Below the pieces are notes generated by a model. The model saw nothing but the letters and a program-made list of their open reading frames with translations. It ran no database searches and had not been told where the DNA came from. This document shows positions 1 through 7,340 of a stretch of DNA of 23,515 nucleotides, piece by piece; the first letter of the stretch is position 1; each line of letters starts with the position of its first letter. The DNA comes from Proteobacteria bacterium ST_bin16 (GTDB lineage Bacteria > Pseudomonadota > Gammaproteobacteria > Burkholderiales > Nitrosomonadaceae), in the NCBI GenBank assembly GCA_002083595.1, contig MSXT01000091.1:1-23515 (forward strand), read 5' to 3'. The position numbers and the translations under genes are program-made.

Positions 1-19
1 TCTCTGCTAGTCTAGAGCC
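1..19. repeat. 19-bp terminal inverted repeat, left copy
   Basis: The first 19 bases are the exact reverse complement of the last 19 bases of the window, and identity stops at base 20. Read outward from the unique sequence the repeat is GGCTCTAGACTAGCAGAGA. The simplest reading is that both window edges enter copies of the same insertion sequence through its terminal inverted repeat, and assembly stopped there. I do not recognise the IS family from this end sequence, and no transposase is visible in the window that belongs to it. Confidence 0.7.
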
Positions 20-101
20 AACATAAATACCCAGCCGGTTATTTTGTGCTGGTGCGATTTTTGTCAATTTTCCGATCCGCAGCGCGAATCATTTCAGTTA
101 A

Positions 102-130
102 TTGATGCACGCCACTTTTCCTTCTATACG
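102..130 (+). promoter_or_regulatory. Possible sigma70-type promoter for the 185-802 gene
   Basis: TTGATG (102-107) and TATACG (125-130) are separated by 17 bases, and each matches four of six consensus bases. A 54-base leader with an AAGGAG ribosome binding site (173-178) precedes the ATG at 185. The rest of 20-184 shows no gene; its left side is cut by the window edge. This is a sequence match only. Confidence 0.35.
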
Positions 131-184
131 TATTAGTGGATAATTCGCGTTTTCCTCTGCCACCCATAACACAAGGAGTTATTC

Positions 185-802
185 ATGTCGGATTACAATA
201 GTAGACAAAATCCAAACCAGCAATCCAAAACTGATAATTTATTCTCACAATTCAATTCGAAGTTCGAATGGATGGCACAGATCCCGACAATGCAATTGCC
301 CGCAAAGTATGCTGGAGCATTGATCGGACTTATTATCGTCGTCATCGCATGGAAAATGATCGCCGTCAGCAAAGTGGAATCCGATATGGCGAAGAAACTT
401 GAAAGCGAGCGCGCGATTATCACACAACAAGCCAGGGAATATGCCGATCAGCAATACGTGAAGGAAGAAGAACGCTTCGGGCAAGTTTTATCTTGGGCGG
501 TACGTGGTGAATTAATCCGCAACAATATTGATCAGATCGATCAATACTTAAGCGAAATCGTCAGAATGAAAGACACCGAACGTGTGGTATTGATCGGTGA
601 AGATGGACAATTGCTGGTTTCCACCGATAAACGGCTGGAAGAAGCAAAAGGAACGGAAATATTTCCGAAAGAAATTCTGAATTTGCAAAAGATTTCGGTT
701 AGATCGGATGTCGACGGTAAAAAAATTCTGGTTGTTCCAGTCATGGGATTGAACAAGAAAATCGCCACTTTGGTTGTCAGCTACAAACAACCTAAATTCT
801 AA
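185..802 (+). CDS. Membrane-anchored protein of unknown function, possibly sensor-like
   Basis: I do not recognise this 205-residue protein. The N-terminal 40 residues are polar and rich in Gln and Asn. One hydrophobic segment follows at about 42-60, then a charged, probably coiled-coil stretch at about 62-100 (rich in Lys, Glu and Gln). The last 100 residues alternate hydrophobic and polar positions in a way that resembles a small alpha/beta sensor fold of the PAS/Cache type, with phrases such as VVLIGEDGQLLVSTD. That domain call is inference. The topology suggests a single-pass protein with its C-terminal domain outside the cytoplasm. The ATG at 185 is supported by AAGGAG six bases upstream. 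It is transcribed alone and ends at a strong terminator shared with murA. No kinase, cyclase or methyl-accepting output domain is present. Confidence 0.8.
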   Translation: MSDYNSRQNPNQQSKTDNLFSQFNSKFEWMAQIPTMQLPAKYAGALIGLIIVVIAWKMIAVSKVESDMAKKLESERAIITQQAREYADQQYVKEEERFGQVLSWAVRGELIRNNIDQIDQYLSEIVRMKDTERVVLIGEDGQLLVSTDKRLEEAKGTEIFPKEILNLQKISVRSDVDGKKILVVPVMGLNKKIATLVVSYKQPKF

Positions 803-848
803 TAAAGATTGACCGCACACGCGGTTTAAGATTTGTTGCAATGAATGA

Positions 849-878
849 AAGGCTTTTGCGATGGCAAAAGCCTTTTTT
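849..878 (+). terminator. Rho-independent terminator between the 185-802 gene and murA
   Basis: An 11-bp perfect stem (849-859 with 864-874, loop GATG) is followed by a T-run reaching 878. A weaker ACCGC/GCGGT hairpin lies just upstream at 812-825. The T-run overlaps the murA stop codon on the opposite strand, so the same hairpin may stop transcription from both sides. The T-rich tract on the minus-strand side is poorer. Confidence 0.85.
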
Positions 879-2133
879 ATTGGATACGGCGGATTTGCGC
901 GCCGAGCGCGGATAGTTTTCCTTCGATATTTTCATAACCGCGATCCAGGTGGTAGATACGGTCAATCACGGTTTCACCTTGCGCAATCAATCCGGCAATC
1001 ACGAGACTGGCCGAAGCGCGTAGATCGGTTGCCATGACATTGGTGCCGTCCAAGTGAGCAATGCCGGTGACGATGGCGGCGTTGCCTTCGACTTCGATGC
1101 TGGCGTTCATGCGCTTCAATTCCTGTACATGCATCAGACGATTTTCAAAAATGGTTTCGGTAATGATGGCGGTTCCATCGGCAATGCAATTCAGCGACAT
1201 GAATTGCGCCTGCATATCGGTCGGGAAAGCCGGGTAGGGAGCGGTACGCACATTCACAGACTTGGGTTTCGCGTGCATTTTCAGGTTGATCCAGTTTCCG
1301 TTGGAGTCAATCCGTGCACCAGCTTCGGTTAATTTATCCAGAACCGCGTCGAGAAGATGCGCATCGGTATTTTTTAAATGAATTTCACCACCGGTGGCGG
1401 TAGCCGCGACCAGAAACGTACCGGTTTCAATACGATCCGGCATGACCATATGTTCCGCGCCATGCAGCGACGGTACGCCTTCAATCGTGATGATGTCGGT
1501 GCCCGCGCCTTGAATTTTTGCCCCCATCGCTTTCAGGCAGTTGGCAAGATCGATAATCTCCGGTTCTCGCGCCGCATTTTCAAGAATTGTCGTTCCTTCG
1601 GCGAGAGTTGCCGCCATCATCAGATTCTCGGTGCCGGTGACCGTCACGATATCGAAAACGATGCGCGCGCCGTGCAGTTTTTTCGCTACGGCATGAATGT
1701 AGCCATGCCGGATATGAATTTCCGCGCCCATTGCCTGCAAGCCTTTGATATGCTGATCGACCGGACGCAGACCGATGGCGCAGCCGCCAGGGAGGGAAAT
1801 CTCCGCTTCTCCGGCGCGCGCCAGCAAAGGACCCAGCACCAGAATGGCGGCGCGCATGGTTTTCACCATTTCATACGGCGCAACCAGATTGGTCAACGTA
1901 GCGGCTGAGAGCACAACTTCACCGGCGTTTGTTGTTGCAACAATGTCTGTTCCCATTTGTTTGAGCAGTGACAGCATGGTGGTGATGTCATGCAATGCGG
2001 GGACATTAGTTATTTTAAGCGATTCCCCGGTGAGCAATGCGGCGCACAACACTGGAAGCGCGGCGTTTTTTGCGCCCGAAATGGAAATTTCGCCGTGTAG
2101 CGGCACGCCCCCCTGGATAATCAGTTTTTGCAT
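877..2133 (-). CDS. murA: UDP-N-acetylglucosamine 1-carboxyvinyltransferase (MurA)
   Basis: MurA transfers enolpyruvate from PEP to UDP-GlcNAc, the first committed step of peptidoglycan synthesis in the cytoplasm. The 418-residue product matches the usual length of about 419. Lys22 lies in SGAKNAALP. The fosfomycin-target cysteine is present as Cys118 in LPGGCAIGLRPVD, so the enzyme should be of the fosfomycin-sensitive type. The frame is open 27 codons further upstream to an ATG at 2214, but family proteins begin MxKLxIxGG, so the ATG at 2133 is preferred. No strong ribosome binding site is visible before it. The gene is divergent from ridA and ends in the shared terminator at 849-878. Confidence 0.97.
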   Translation of the reverse strand: MQKLIIQGGVPLHGEISISGAKNAALPVLCAALLTGESLKITNVPALHDITTMLSLLKQMGTDIVATTNAGEVVLSAATLTNLVAPYEMVKTMRAAILVLGPLLARAGEAEISLPGGCAIGLRPVDQHIKGLQAMGAEIHIRHGYIHAVAKKLHGARIVFDIVTVTGTENLMMAATLAEGTTILENAAREPEIIDLANCLKAMGAKIQGAGTDIITIEGVPSLHGAEHMVMPDRIETGTFLVAATATGGEIHLKNTDAHLLDAVLDKLTEAGARIDSNGNWINLKMHAKPKSVNVRTAPYPAFPTDMQAQFMSLNCIADGTAIITETIFENRLMHVQELKRMNASIEVEGNAAIVTGIAHLDGTNVMATDLRASASLVIAGLIAQGETVIDRIYHLDRGYENIEGKLSALGAQIRRIQ

Positions 2134-2207
2134 AGCATGAAAAATACAAATGAAGTTTCGATTAAAATTCCGGCCTGGTTGAAATGTGCCCAAGTTCACT
2201 GCATCAT

Positions 2208-2252
2208 ACCGCAATAGTGCGGTTAAGGTTGCTCGCGGGCGCCAACTATAAC
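2208..2252 (+). promoter_or_regulatory. Candidate ridA-recG promoter with adjoining dyad
   Basis: TATAAC (2247-2252) lies 18 bases after a weak -35 match TTAAGG (2223-2228). Immediately upstream, overlapping by one base, is a 6-bp perfect dyad ACCGCA-ATAG-TGCGGT (2208-2223) placed where an operator could act. This is the intergenic space between the divergent murA and ridA genes. The evidence is sequence match only. Confidence 0.35.
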
Positions 2253-2286
2253 AAAAAATACCGAATCAATTTCATCAGGAGAAAAA

Positions 2287-2679
2287 ATGACCAAGCAAAT
2301 CATCCATACCGCCGATGCGCCACAAGCCATTGGCACTTATTCGCAAGCAGTGCGGGTACGGGGAGGAGGATATACCATCTATATATCGGGACAGATTGGA
2401 TTGAATCCGGTCAGCATGCAAATGGCAGACGGGATTGAAGCGCAGATTCAGCAGGTATTCGCCAATCTGAAAGCGGTGGCAGCAGCGAGTGACGGCAGTT
2501 TGAACGATATTGTGAAGCTCAATATATTTCTCACCGATCTCGGCAATTTCGCGCTGGTCAATGAAATCATGGCCAGTCATTTTTCCCAACCCTATCCGGC
2601 CCGTGCCGCCGTCGGTGTTAAAGCGCTGCCGCGTGATGCGCTGGTGGAAATGGATGCAGTCATGGTGTTGCAAAGCTGA
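2287..2679 (+). CDS. ridA: RidA-family enamine/imine deaminase
   Basis: RidA (YjgF/YER057c/UK114 family) hydrolyses reactive 2-aminoacrylate and related enamines formed by PLP enzymes, which limits damage to metabolism. The 130-residue length is typical. The conserved motif with the substrate-carboxylate Arg (Arg106 in PARAAVGVKALPRDALVEMDA) and the following Glu121 are present, as is the N-terminal APQAIGTYSQAV signature. AGGAG lies five bases before the ATG. The gene is followed after only 12 bases by recG, so the two are probably co-transcribed. The pairing is probably positional rather than functional. Confidence 0.95.
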   Translation: MTKQIIHTADAPQAIGTYSQAVRVRGGGYTIYISGQIGLNPVSMQMADGIEAQIQQVFANLKAVAAASDGSLNDIVKLNIFLTDLGNFALVNEIMASHFSQPYPARAAVGVKALPRDALVEMDAVMVLQS

Positions 2680-2691
2680 TCAATCAACTCA

Positions 2692-4725
2692 GTGACTGCC
2701 AGCCCGCAGGTGCAGGAGAAATTATCCCGTTTGGGCATCGCTACCGAACTGGATTTGATTTTGCACCTGCCGATTCGTTACGAAGATGAAACACATCTGT
2801 TTCCCATCGCCGATGCGCCGCCAGGGCAAACGGTGCAGGTTGAAGGCGTTATAATTCACAATGAAGTGGTTTTTCGTCCCAGACGGCAACTGGTTTGCCA
2901 GGTGGAAGACAGCAGCGGTGTTGTAGTGATGCGCTTTCTGAATTTCTACGGCAGTCAAATCAAAACATATGCAGTGGGAAAGCGTGTGCGCTTATTAGGC
3001 GAGATTCGCAGCGGTTTTTTCGGCGCCGAAATGGTGCATCCCAAATGCCGCATCGTTCGCGCCGGAGAATCGCTGGCGGATACAATGACGCCGGTTTATC
3101 CCACGACAGCGGGTTTGACGCAAACGATTCTGAGCAAATTGATCGCACAGACTTTGCGGAATGCACAGCACATGCTGACCGAAACCATCCCTGACCTTAT
3201 TGTCCAGAAATACCGGCTGATGAGTCTTCCGGATAGCATCCAGTGTCTGCATAATCCGCCGCCCGAGGTATCGATCGAAGCGTTGCAAACGCGCACGCAT
3301 CCGGCTTGGCGGCGCGTCAAATTCGACGAATTGCTGGCGCAGCAATTATCGATGCGTTTGCACTACCGGCAACGGCGCAGCCGTTCCGCACCGGCGTTGG
3401 CGCAAAAAGACACACTGACACAGCAATTTCTCACGCAACTGAGTTTTACCCTGACAACCGCGCAAATCAGAGTTTGCACAGAAATCAGTCGAGATTTGGC
3501 TTCCGCGTATCCGATGCAGCGCTTGCTGCAAGGCGATGTCGGCAGCGGCAAAACGATCGTGGCCGCGTTGGCGGCGTTACAGACGATTGAAAATGGTTAT
3601 CAGGCGGCTATCATGGCACCGACCGAGATTCTTGCCGAGCAGCATTTTCAGAAATTAACCGGCTGGTTTGAGCCATTGGGAATCAAGGTGGTTTGGCTGT
3701 CCGGCAGCCAGAAGAAGAAACAAAAGCAAGCGGTGCTGGACGATATCGCATCCGGCGCCGCGCACTTGGCTGCCGGTACGCATGCGCTGTTCCAGGATCA
3801 GGTGATATTTCATCAATTGGGTTTGGCGATTATTGATGAGCAACACCGTTTCGGCGTGCAGCAGCGCCTGGCGCTGCGCATGAAAGGCACGCAATCCGAT
3901 CAAGTGCCGCACCAGCTGATGATGAGCGCGACACCGATTCCACGCACATTGTCGATGAGTTATTTCGCCGATCTGGACGTGTCGATCATCGACGAATTGC
4001 CGCCGGGCCGTTCGCCGGTCGTGACCAAATTGATCGCCGGTAACCGCCGTGACGAGGTCATTGCGCGCATACGCCATGCCTGCGAGCAAGGCAAGCAAGT
4101 TTATTGGGTTTGCCCGTTGATCGAGGAATCCGAAACGTTGCAACTGCAAACCGCGATGGAAACATTTGAAAATTTGCACTCGGTTTTTCCGGATTTAACG
4201 ATTGGCTTGGTGCATGGACGCTTGCCTGCGCAGGAAAAAGCCACTGTGATGACCGCGTTCAAGCAAGGAGAAATCCAATTACTGGTCGCGACAACGGTTA
4301 TTGAAGTCGGCGTGGATGTGCCAAATGCATCGCTGATGGTGATCGAAAATGCCGAGCGCATGGGCTTGTCGCAACTGCATCAACTGCGCGGCCGTGTTGG
4401 ACGCGGACCGGAGGCCAGTATTTGTATCCTGATGTTTCAACAGCCCTTATCCGAAATTGCCCGCAAGCGGCTCAAAATTATTTTTGAACACACGGATGGT
4501 TTTGAAATCGCCCGTCAGGACTTAAACTTACGCGGTCCCGGTGAATTCCTGGGAGCGCGGCAGAGTGGTGTACCAATGCTACGTTTTGCCGATCTGGAAC
4601 AAGATGGAGAACTCATCACGGCCGCGCAAGCTGCTGCGGAAGAAATGCTCAATAGCTATCCTGAGCTGGTGCAGCGGCATATCGCGCGGTGGCTAGGGGA
4701 TAAAACCGAATATTTGCGAGTATAA
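2692..4725 (+). CDS. recG: ATP-dependent DNA helicase RecG
   Basis: RecG is a superfamily 2 translocase that remodels stalled forks, R-loops and Holliday junctions. The 677-residue product has the N-terminal wedge/OB region (about 40-150), Walker A GDVGSGKT (281-288), the DEQH box (382-385), motif III MSATPIPRT and the C-terminal helicase motifs VIEVGVDVPNA and QLRGRVGRG. The best start is GTG at 2692, 12 bases after ridA. It makes the N-terminus slightly shorter than in E. coli RecG (693 residues) and removes the usual leading LxGVG segment. No better in-frame start is visible. All catalytic motifs are intact. Confidence 0.96.
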   Translation: MTASPQVQEKLSRLGIATELDLILHLPIRYEDETHLFPIADAPPGQTVQVEGVIIHNEVVFRPRRQLVCQVEDSSGVVVMRFLNFYGSQIKTYAVGKRVRLLGEIRSGFFGAEMVHPKCRIVRAGESLADTMTPVYPTTAGLTQTILSKLIAQTLRNAQHMLTETIPDLIVQKYRLMSLPDSIQCLHNPPPEVSIEALQTRTHPAWRRVKFDELLAQQLSMRLHYRQRRSRSAPALAQKDTLTQQFLTQLSFTLTTAQIRVCTEISRDLASAYPMQRLLQGDVGSGKTIVAALAALQTIENGYQAAIMAPTEILAEQHFQKLTGWFEPLGIKVVWLSGSQKKKQKQAVLDDIASGAAHLAAGTHALFQDQVIFHQLGLAIIDEQHRFGVQQRLALRMKGTQSDQVPHQLMMSATPIPRTLSMSYFADLDVSIIDELPPGRSPVVTKLIAGNRRDEVIARIRHACEQGKQVYWVCPLIEESETLQLQTAMETFENLHSVFPDLTIGLVHGRLPAQEKATVMTAFKQGEIQLLVATTVIEVGVDVPNASLMVIENAERMGLSQLHQLRGRVGRGPEASICILMFQQPLSEIARKRLKIIFEHTDGFEIARQDLNLRGPGEFLGARQSGVPMLRFADLEQDGELITAAQAAAEEMLNSYPELVQRHIARWLGDKTEYLRV

Positions 4726-4820
4726 ATATACATGGATTGCTGTCACCGGTACGCTGCCATCGTTAGCCGGTTAAGATCAAATGAATAGATTGAATCAAAC
4801 AATAAAGGATCATTACTGTC

Positions 4821-5753
4821 ATGATTGTTAAGGATAAGGTTTCATGGACACGATTGCTGTTTCATTTCAGAGGCAGCAGTTTCATGGTGACGTGGCCGCG
4901 TATCCTCATGGTGACTATCTCCGCGATGATCGTGACCTATATTGAGCTGTACTACAACATTCAAGCGTACACGCTCACGACGACTCCGTTCTTGCTGATT
5001 GGTGTTGCGCTGGGTATATTCCTGGGCTTCCGTAACAGCGCTTCATACGATAAATTCTGGGAAGGGCGCAAACTTTGGGGCGCATTGGTCAACACTTCGC
5101 GTAATCTAGCCCGTCAAACATGCTTTCTAATCAAAGCACCACAGGATAATGAGGCGGTGCGGCAGTTTCGTGAAATGTTTGTTAAACGCATGATTGCGTA
5201 TGCACATGCACTGCGCTGTCATTTACGTAGGGAAGATTCCGCTGAGGAAATCAAAAAATTTCTAACACCGGAAGATCTGACTCAAGTGCTCAAATCGACA
5301 CACCGTCCGCTGGCCATTTTGCAGCAACTGGGCCGTGATCTTGCAATTGCACGCGAGCGGCAGTGGTTAAGTGAATTCAATCACCCGGCGATGGATGCAC
5401 AGATCAACGAGCTTACCCATATTCTCGGCGGCTGCGAACGCATCAGAAACACCCCGCTACCGTTCAGTTATTCCGTACTGATCCACCGTATCGTTGCCTC
5501 TTATTGCTTTTTCCTGCCGTTTGGACTGGTTGAAACCACCAGTGTACTGACACCTATTGTGGTATTGCTGATTTCATATGCCTTCTTTGAACTCGATGCT
5601 ATTGGCGATGAAATTGAGGACCCTTTTGGTTTACAGCCGAATGATCTGCCGCTCACTGCGATTTCACGCAATATCGAGATTAATTTACTGGAACTGATCG
5701 ATGCTCCCGACAGGCCGATGCCTCTTAGCCCTGTGGATGATATTTTGATGTGA
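4821..5753 (+). CDS. Bestrophin-family anion channel (YneE/UPF0187 type)
   Basis: Bacterial bestrophins are inner-membrane pentameric channels; their physiological role is poorly known. The 310-residue length fits. The N-terminus carries the family signature: hydrophobic helix at about 28-45, a second at about 52-70, then GIFLGFRNSASYDKFWEGRK and WGALVNTSRNLARQ. Further hydrophobic helices lie at about 220-255, followed by the acidic DAIGDEIEDPFG segment, which is highly conserved in the family. AAAGGA lies 11 bases before the ATG, a rather long spacing. The gene stands alone, 95 bases after recG and 167 before ubiC. Confidence 0.9.
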   Translation: MIVKDKVSWTRLLFHFRGSSFMVTWPRILMVTISAMIVTYIELYYNIQAYTLTTTPFLLIGVALGIFLGFRNSASYDKFWEGRKLWGALVNTSRNLARQTCFLIKAPQDNEAVRQFREMFVKRMIAYAHALRCHLRREDSAEEIKKFLTPEDLTQVLKSTHRPLAILQQLGRDLAIARERQWLSEFNHPAMDAQINELTHILGGCERIRNTPLPFSYSVLIHRIVASYCFFLPFGLVETTSVLTPIVVLLISYAFFELDAIGDEIEDPFGLQPNDLPLTAISRNIEINLLELIDAPDRPMPLSPVDDILM

Positions 5754-5800
5754 TGACACAAACCAACAATTTCGCTTTCCTCATTGTGATTATCCCCGTT

Positions 5801-5832
5801 TTGCAATTCCCGCTTTGAGACTGATGTATAAT
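5801..5832 (+). promoter_or_regulatory. Candidate promoter of the ubiC-ubiA-ubiD cluster
   Basis: A perfect TATAAT (5827-5832) lies 20 bases after TTGCAA (5801-5806). The -10 element is ideal but the spacer is longer than optimal. Transcription would start near 5839 and leave a leader of about 80 bases before ubiC. Confidence 0.5.
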
Positions 5833-5852
5833 GCCGCACAACAATTCTCAGT

Positions 5853-5924
5853 ATGGCTTTGCCAGATCTAAGGGTAAGAATTTCTAGCATGCAACACTCT
5901 CATTCTGTAGCTTTGCCGCAATGA
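5853..5924 (+). CDS. Possible 23-codon leader ORF overlapping the ubiC start
   Basis: An ATG at 5853 opens a 23-codon frame that ends in the TGA of an ATGA overlapping the ubiC ATG at 5921. It sits wholly in the leader after the candidate promoter and contains two similar blocks, VALP and MALP. Neither this ATG nor that of ubiC has a clear ribosome binding site, so translational coupling is conceivable. It is short enough to occur by chance. Confidence 0.2.
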   Translation: MALPDLRVRISSMQHSHSVALPQ

Positions 5925-6463
5925 ACAAAGCGCATCCGCTGGCATGGCATTCCACACTGACTTCTGTTTCATACCATCAACGTAACTGGTTACAGGATCG
6001 CGGGTCATTGACGCGCCGCATCCAGGATCGCTGCGGGCAATTTCGCGTACAACGCATATTTCAGTCGTTCAGCAGGATTTATGGGGATGAATTGGATGTG
6101 ATGGGATTGCGTGCCAGTGAGTTGGCCATGGTGCGGGAAGTTTATTTATACTGCGGCAATACGCCAGTGGTGTTTGCGCATTCGGTGGTGGCGCATAAAA
6201 ACCTGCGCGGTGCATGGCGGGGTTTGAGCGGATTGGGTAATAAATCGCTGGGAACGGTTTTGTTTACCAATCCCAGAATCAAGCGCACGCCGCTGGAATT
6301 TAAAAAAGTCAGCCGCGGCCATTTCCTTTATGATCGTGCGTGTACGCGCTTGCCGGAGAAACCGGACAATCTATGGGCACGACGCTCGTTGTTTACACTG
6401 CATGGGCAATCGATTTTAGTCACCGAAGTTTTTTTACCCGCTATCTTGAATTTACCGCTATGA
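5921..6463 (+). CDS. ubiC: Chorismate--pyruvate lyase (UbiC)
   Basis: UbiC removes pyruvate from chorismate to give 4-hydroxybenzoate, the ring precursor of ubiquinone. The 180-residue product has the family features: W23 in NWLQDRGSLTRR, Arg72 in VREVYLY (matching the ligand-binding Arg of E. coli UbiC), SLGTVLF at about 109-115, WARRSLF at 152-158 and Glu169 in VTEVFLPAI. It is slightly longer than E. coli UbiC (about 165). The start lacks a clear ribosome binding site. The stop codon overlaps the ubiA ATG as ATGA, so the lyase and the prenyltransferase that uses its product are translationally coupled. Confidence 0.93.
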   Translation: MNKAHPLAWHSTLTSVSYHQRNWLQDRGSLTRRIQDRCGQFRVQRIFQSFSRIYGDELDVMGLRASELAMVREVYLYCGNTPVVFAHSVVAHKNLRGAWRGLSGLGNKSLGTVLFTNPRIKRTPLEFKKVSRGHFLYDRACTRLPEKPDNLWARRSLFTLHGQSILVTEVFLPAILNLPL

Positions 6464-7329
6464 ACTTGGCAGATCGAATTAAAACCTATGCGCAATTGAT
6501 GCGGCTCGACAAGCCGATTGGTATTCTACTGCTGTTGTGGCCGATGTTATGGGGTTTATGGTTTGCCGCGCAGGGATTGCCCGATGGACAGATTCTGGCC
6601 ATTTTTGTGCTGGGTACGGTGCTGATGCGCTCGGCGGGCTGTGTCATCAATGATTACGCTGACCGCAAAATCGATCCGCATGTCGAACGCACCAAGAATC
6701 GCCCGATGGCGGCCGGCCGGGTCAGCTCCAAAGAAGCTTTGCTGCTGGCGGCGGGATTGAGTATCTGCGCATTTCTGCTGATTCTGCCTTTGAATCAACT
6801 GACCATTCTGCTTTCGGTACCGGCACTATTTTTGGCTGCAAGCTATCCGTTCACCAAGCGTTTCTTTGCGATGCCGCAAGCTTATCTGGGCATAGCGTTC
6901 AGTTTCGGCATTCCGATGGCTTTTGCCGCGCAAACCGATAGCTTGCCGCCAATTATCTGGATTCTGATGCTGGCCAATCTGTTCTGGGTGATTGCGTACG
7001 ATACCGAGTATGCCATCGTCGATAAACCGGATGATTTGAAAATCGGCATCCAAACTTCCGCGATTACCTTTGGGCGCTTTGATGTACTGGGCGTGATGGT
7101 ATGTCATGCCTGTTTCATCGCGATCATGCTGATCATCGGGCAAATGCAGCAGATGAATTGGGCGTACTACGCCGGGTTGATAACCGCATGCGGTTTGATT
7201 GCATACCAATATGCCTTGATTCGTAATCGTGATCGAGCGCTGTGCTTCAAAGCATTCTTGCATAATAATTGGGTGGGAATGGCCGTGTTTGCCGGGATCG
7301 CGCTCGATTTTGTCATTTTTCCGCATTAA
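6460..7329 (+). CDS. ubiA: 4-hydroxybenzoate polyprenyltransferase (UbiA)
   Basis: UbiA is an integral membrane enzyme that attaches the polyprenyl tail to 4-hydroxybenzoate. The frame is open further upstream to 6340, but the ATG at 6460 overlaps the ubiC stop and gives 289 residues starting like known UbiA (RLDKPIGILLLLWPMLWGLW), so it is chosen. The first Asp-rich Mg-diphosphate motif NDYADRKID is at 64-72 and the second, YDTEYAIVDKPDD, at 180-192. About eight or nine hydrophobic segments are visible. It is followed after 11 bases by ubiD. Confidence 0.97.
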   Translation: MNLADRIKTYAQLMRLDKPIGILLLLWPMLWGLWFAAQGLPDGQILAIFVLGTVLMRSAGCVINDYADRKIDPHVERTKNRPMAAGRVSSKEALLLAAGLSICAFLLILPLNQLTILLSVPALFLAASYPFTKRFFAMPQAYLGIAFSFGIPMAFAAQTDSLPPIIWILMLANLFWVIAYDTEYAIVDKPDDLKIGIQTSAITFGRFDVLGVMVCHACFIAIMLIIGQMQQMNWAYYAGLITACGLIAYQYALIRNRDRALCFKAFLHNNWVGMAVFAGIALDFVIFPH

Positions 7330-7340
7330 GGATTCGATCC

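Noticed and set aside
1378..1908. Long plus-strand open frame inside murA
   Set aside because: It is a shadow of murA without a plausible start, and its product has no recognisable features.
2134..2214. N-terminal extension of MurA to the ATG at 2214
   Set aside because: The extra 27 residues do not fit the family N-terminus, and the frame is simply open through the intergenic region.
4726..4820. Terminator after recG (CCGG...CCGG around 4746-4770)
   Set aside because: Only four bases can pair, over a large loop, and no T-run follows.
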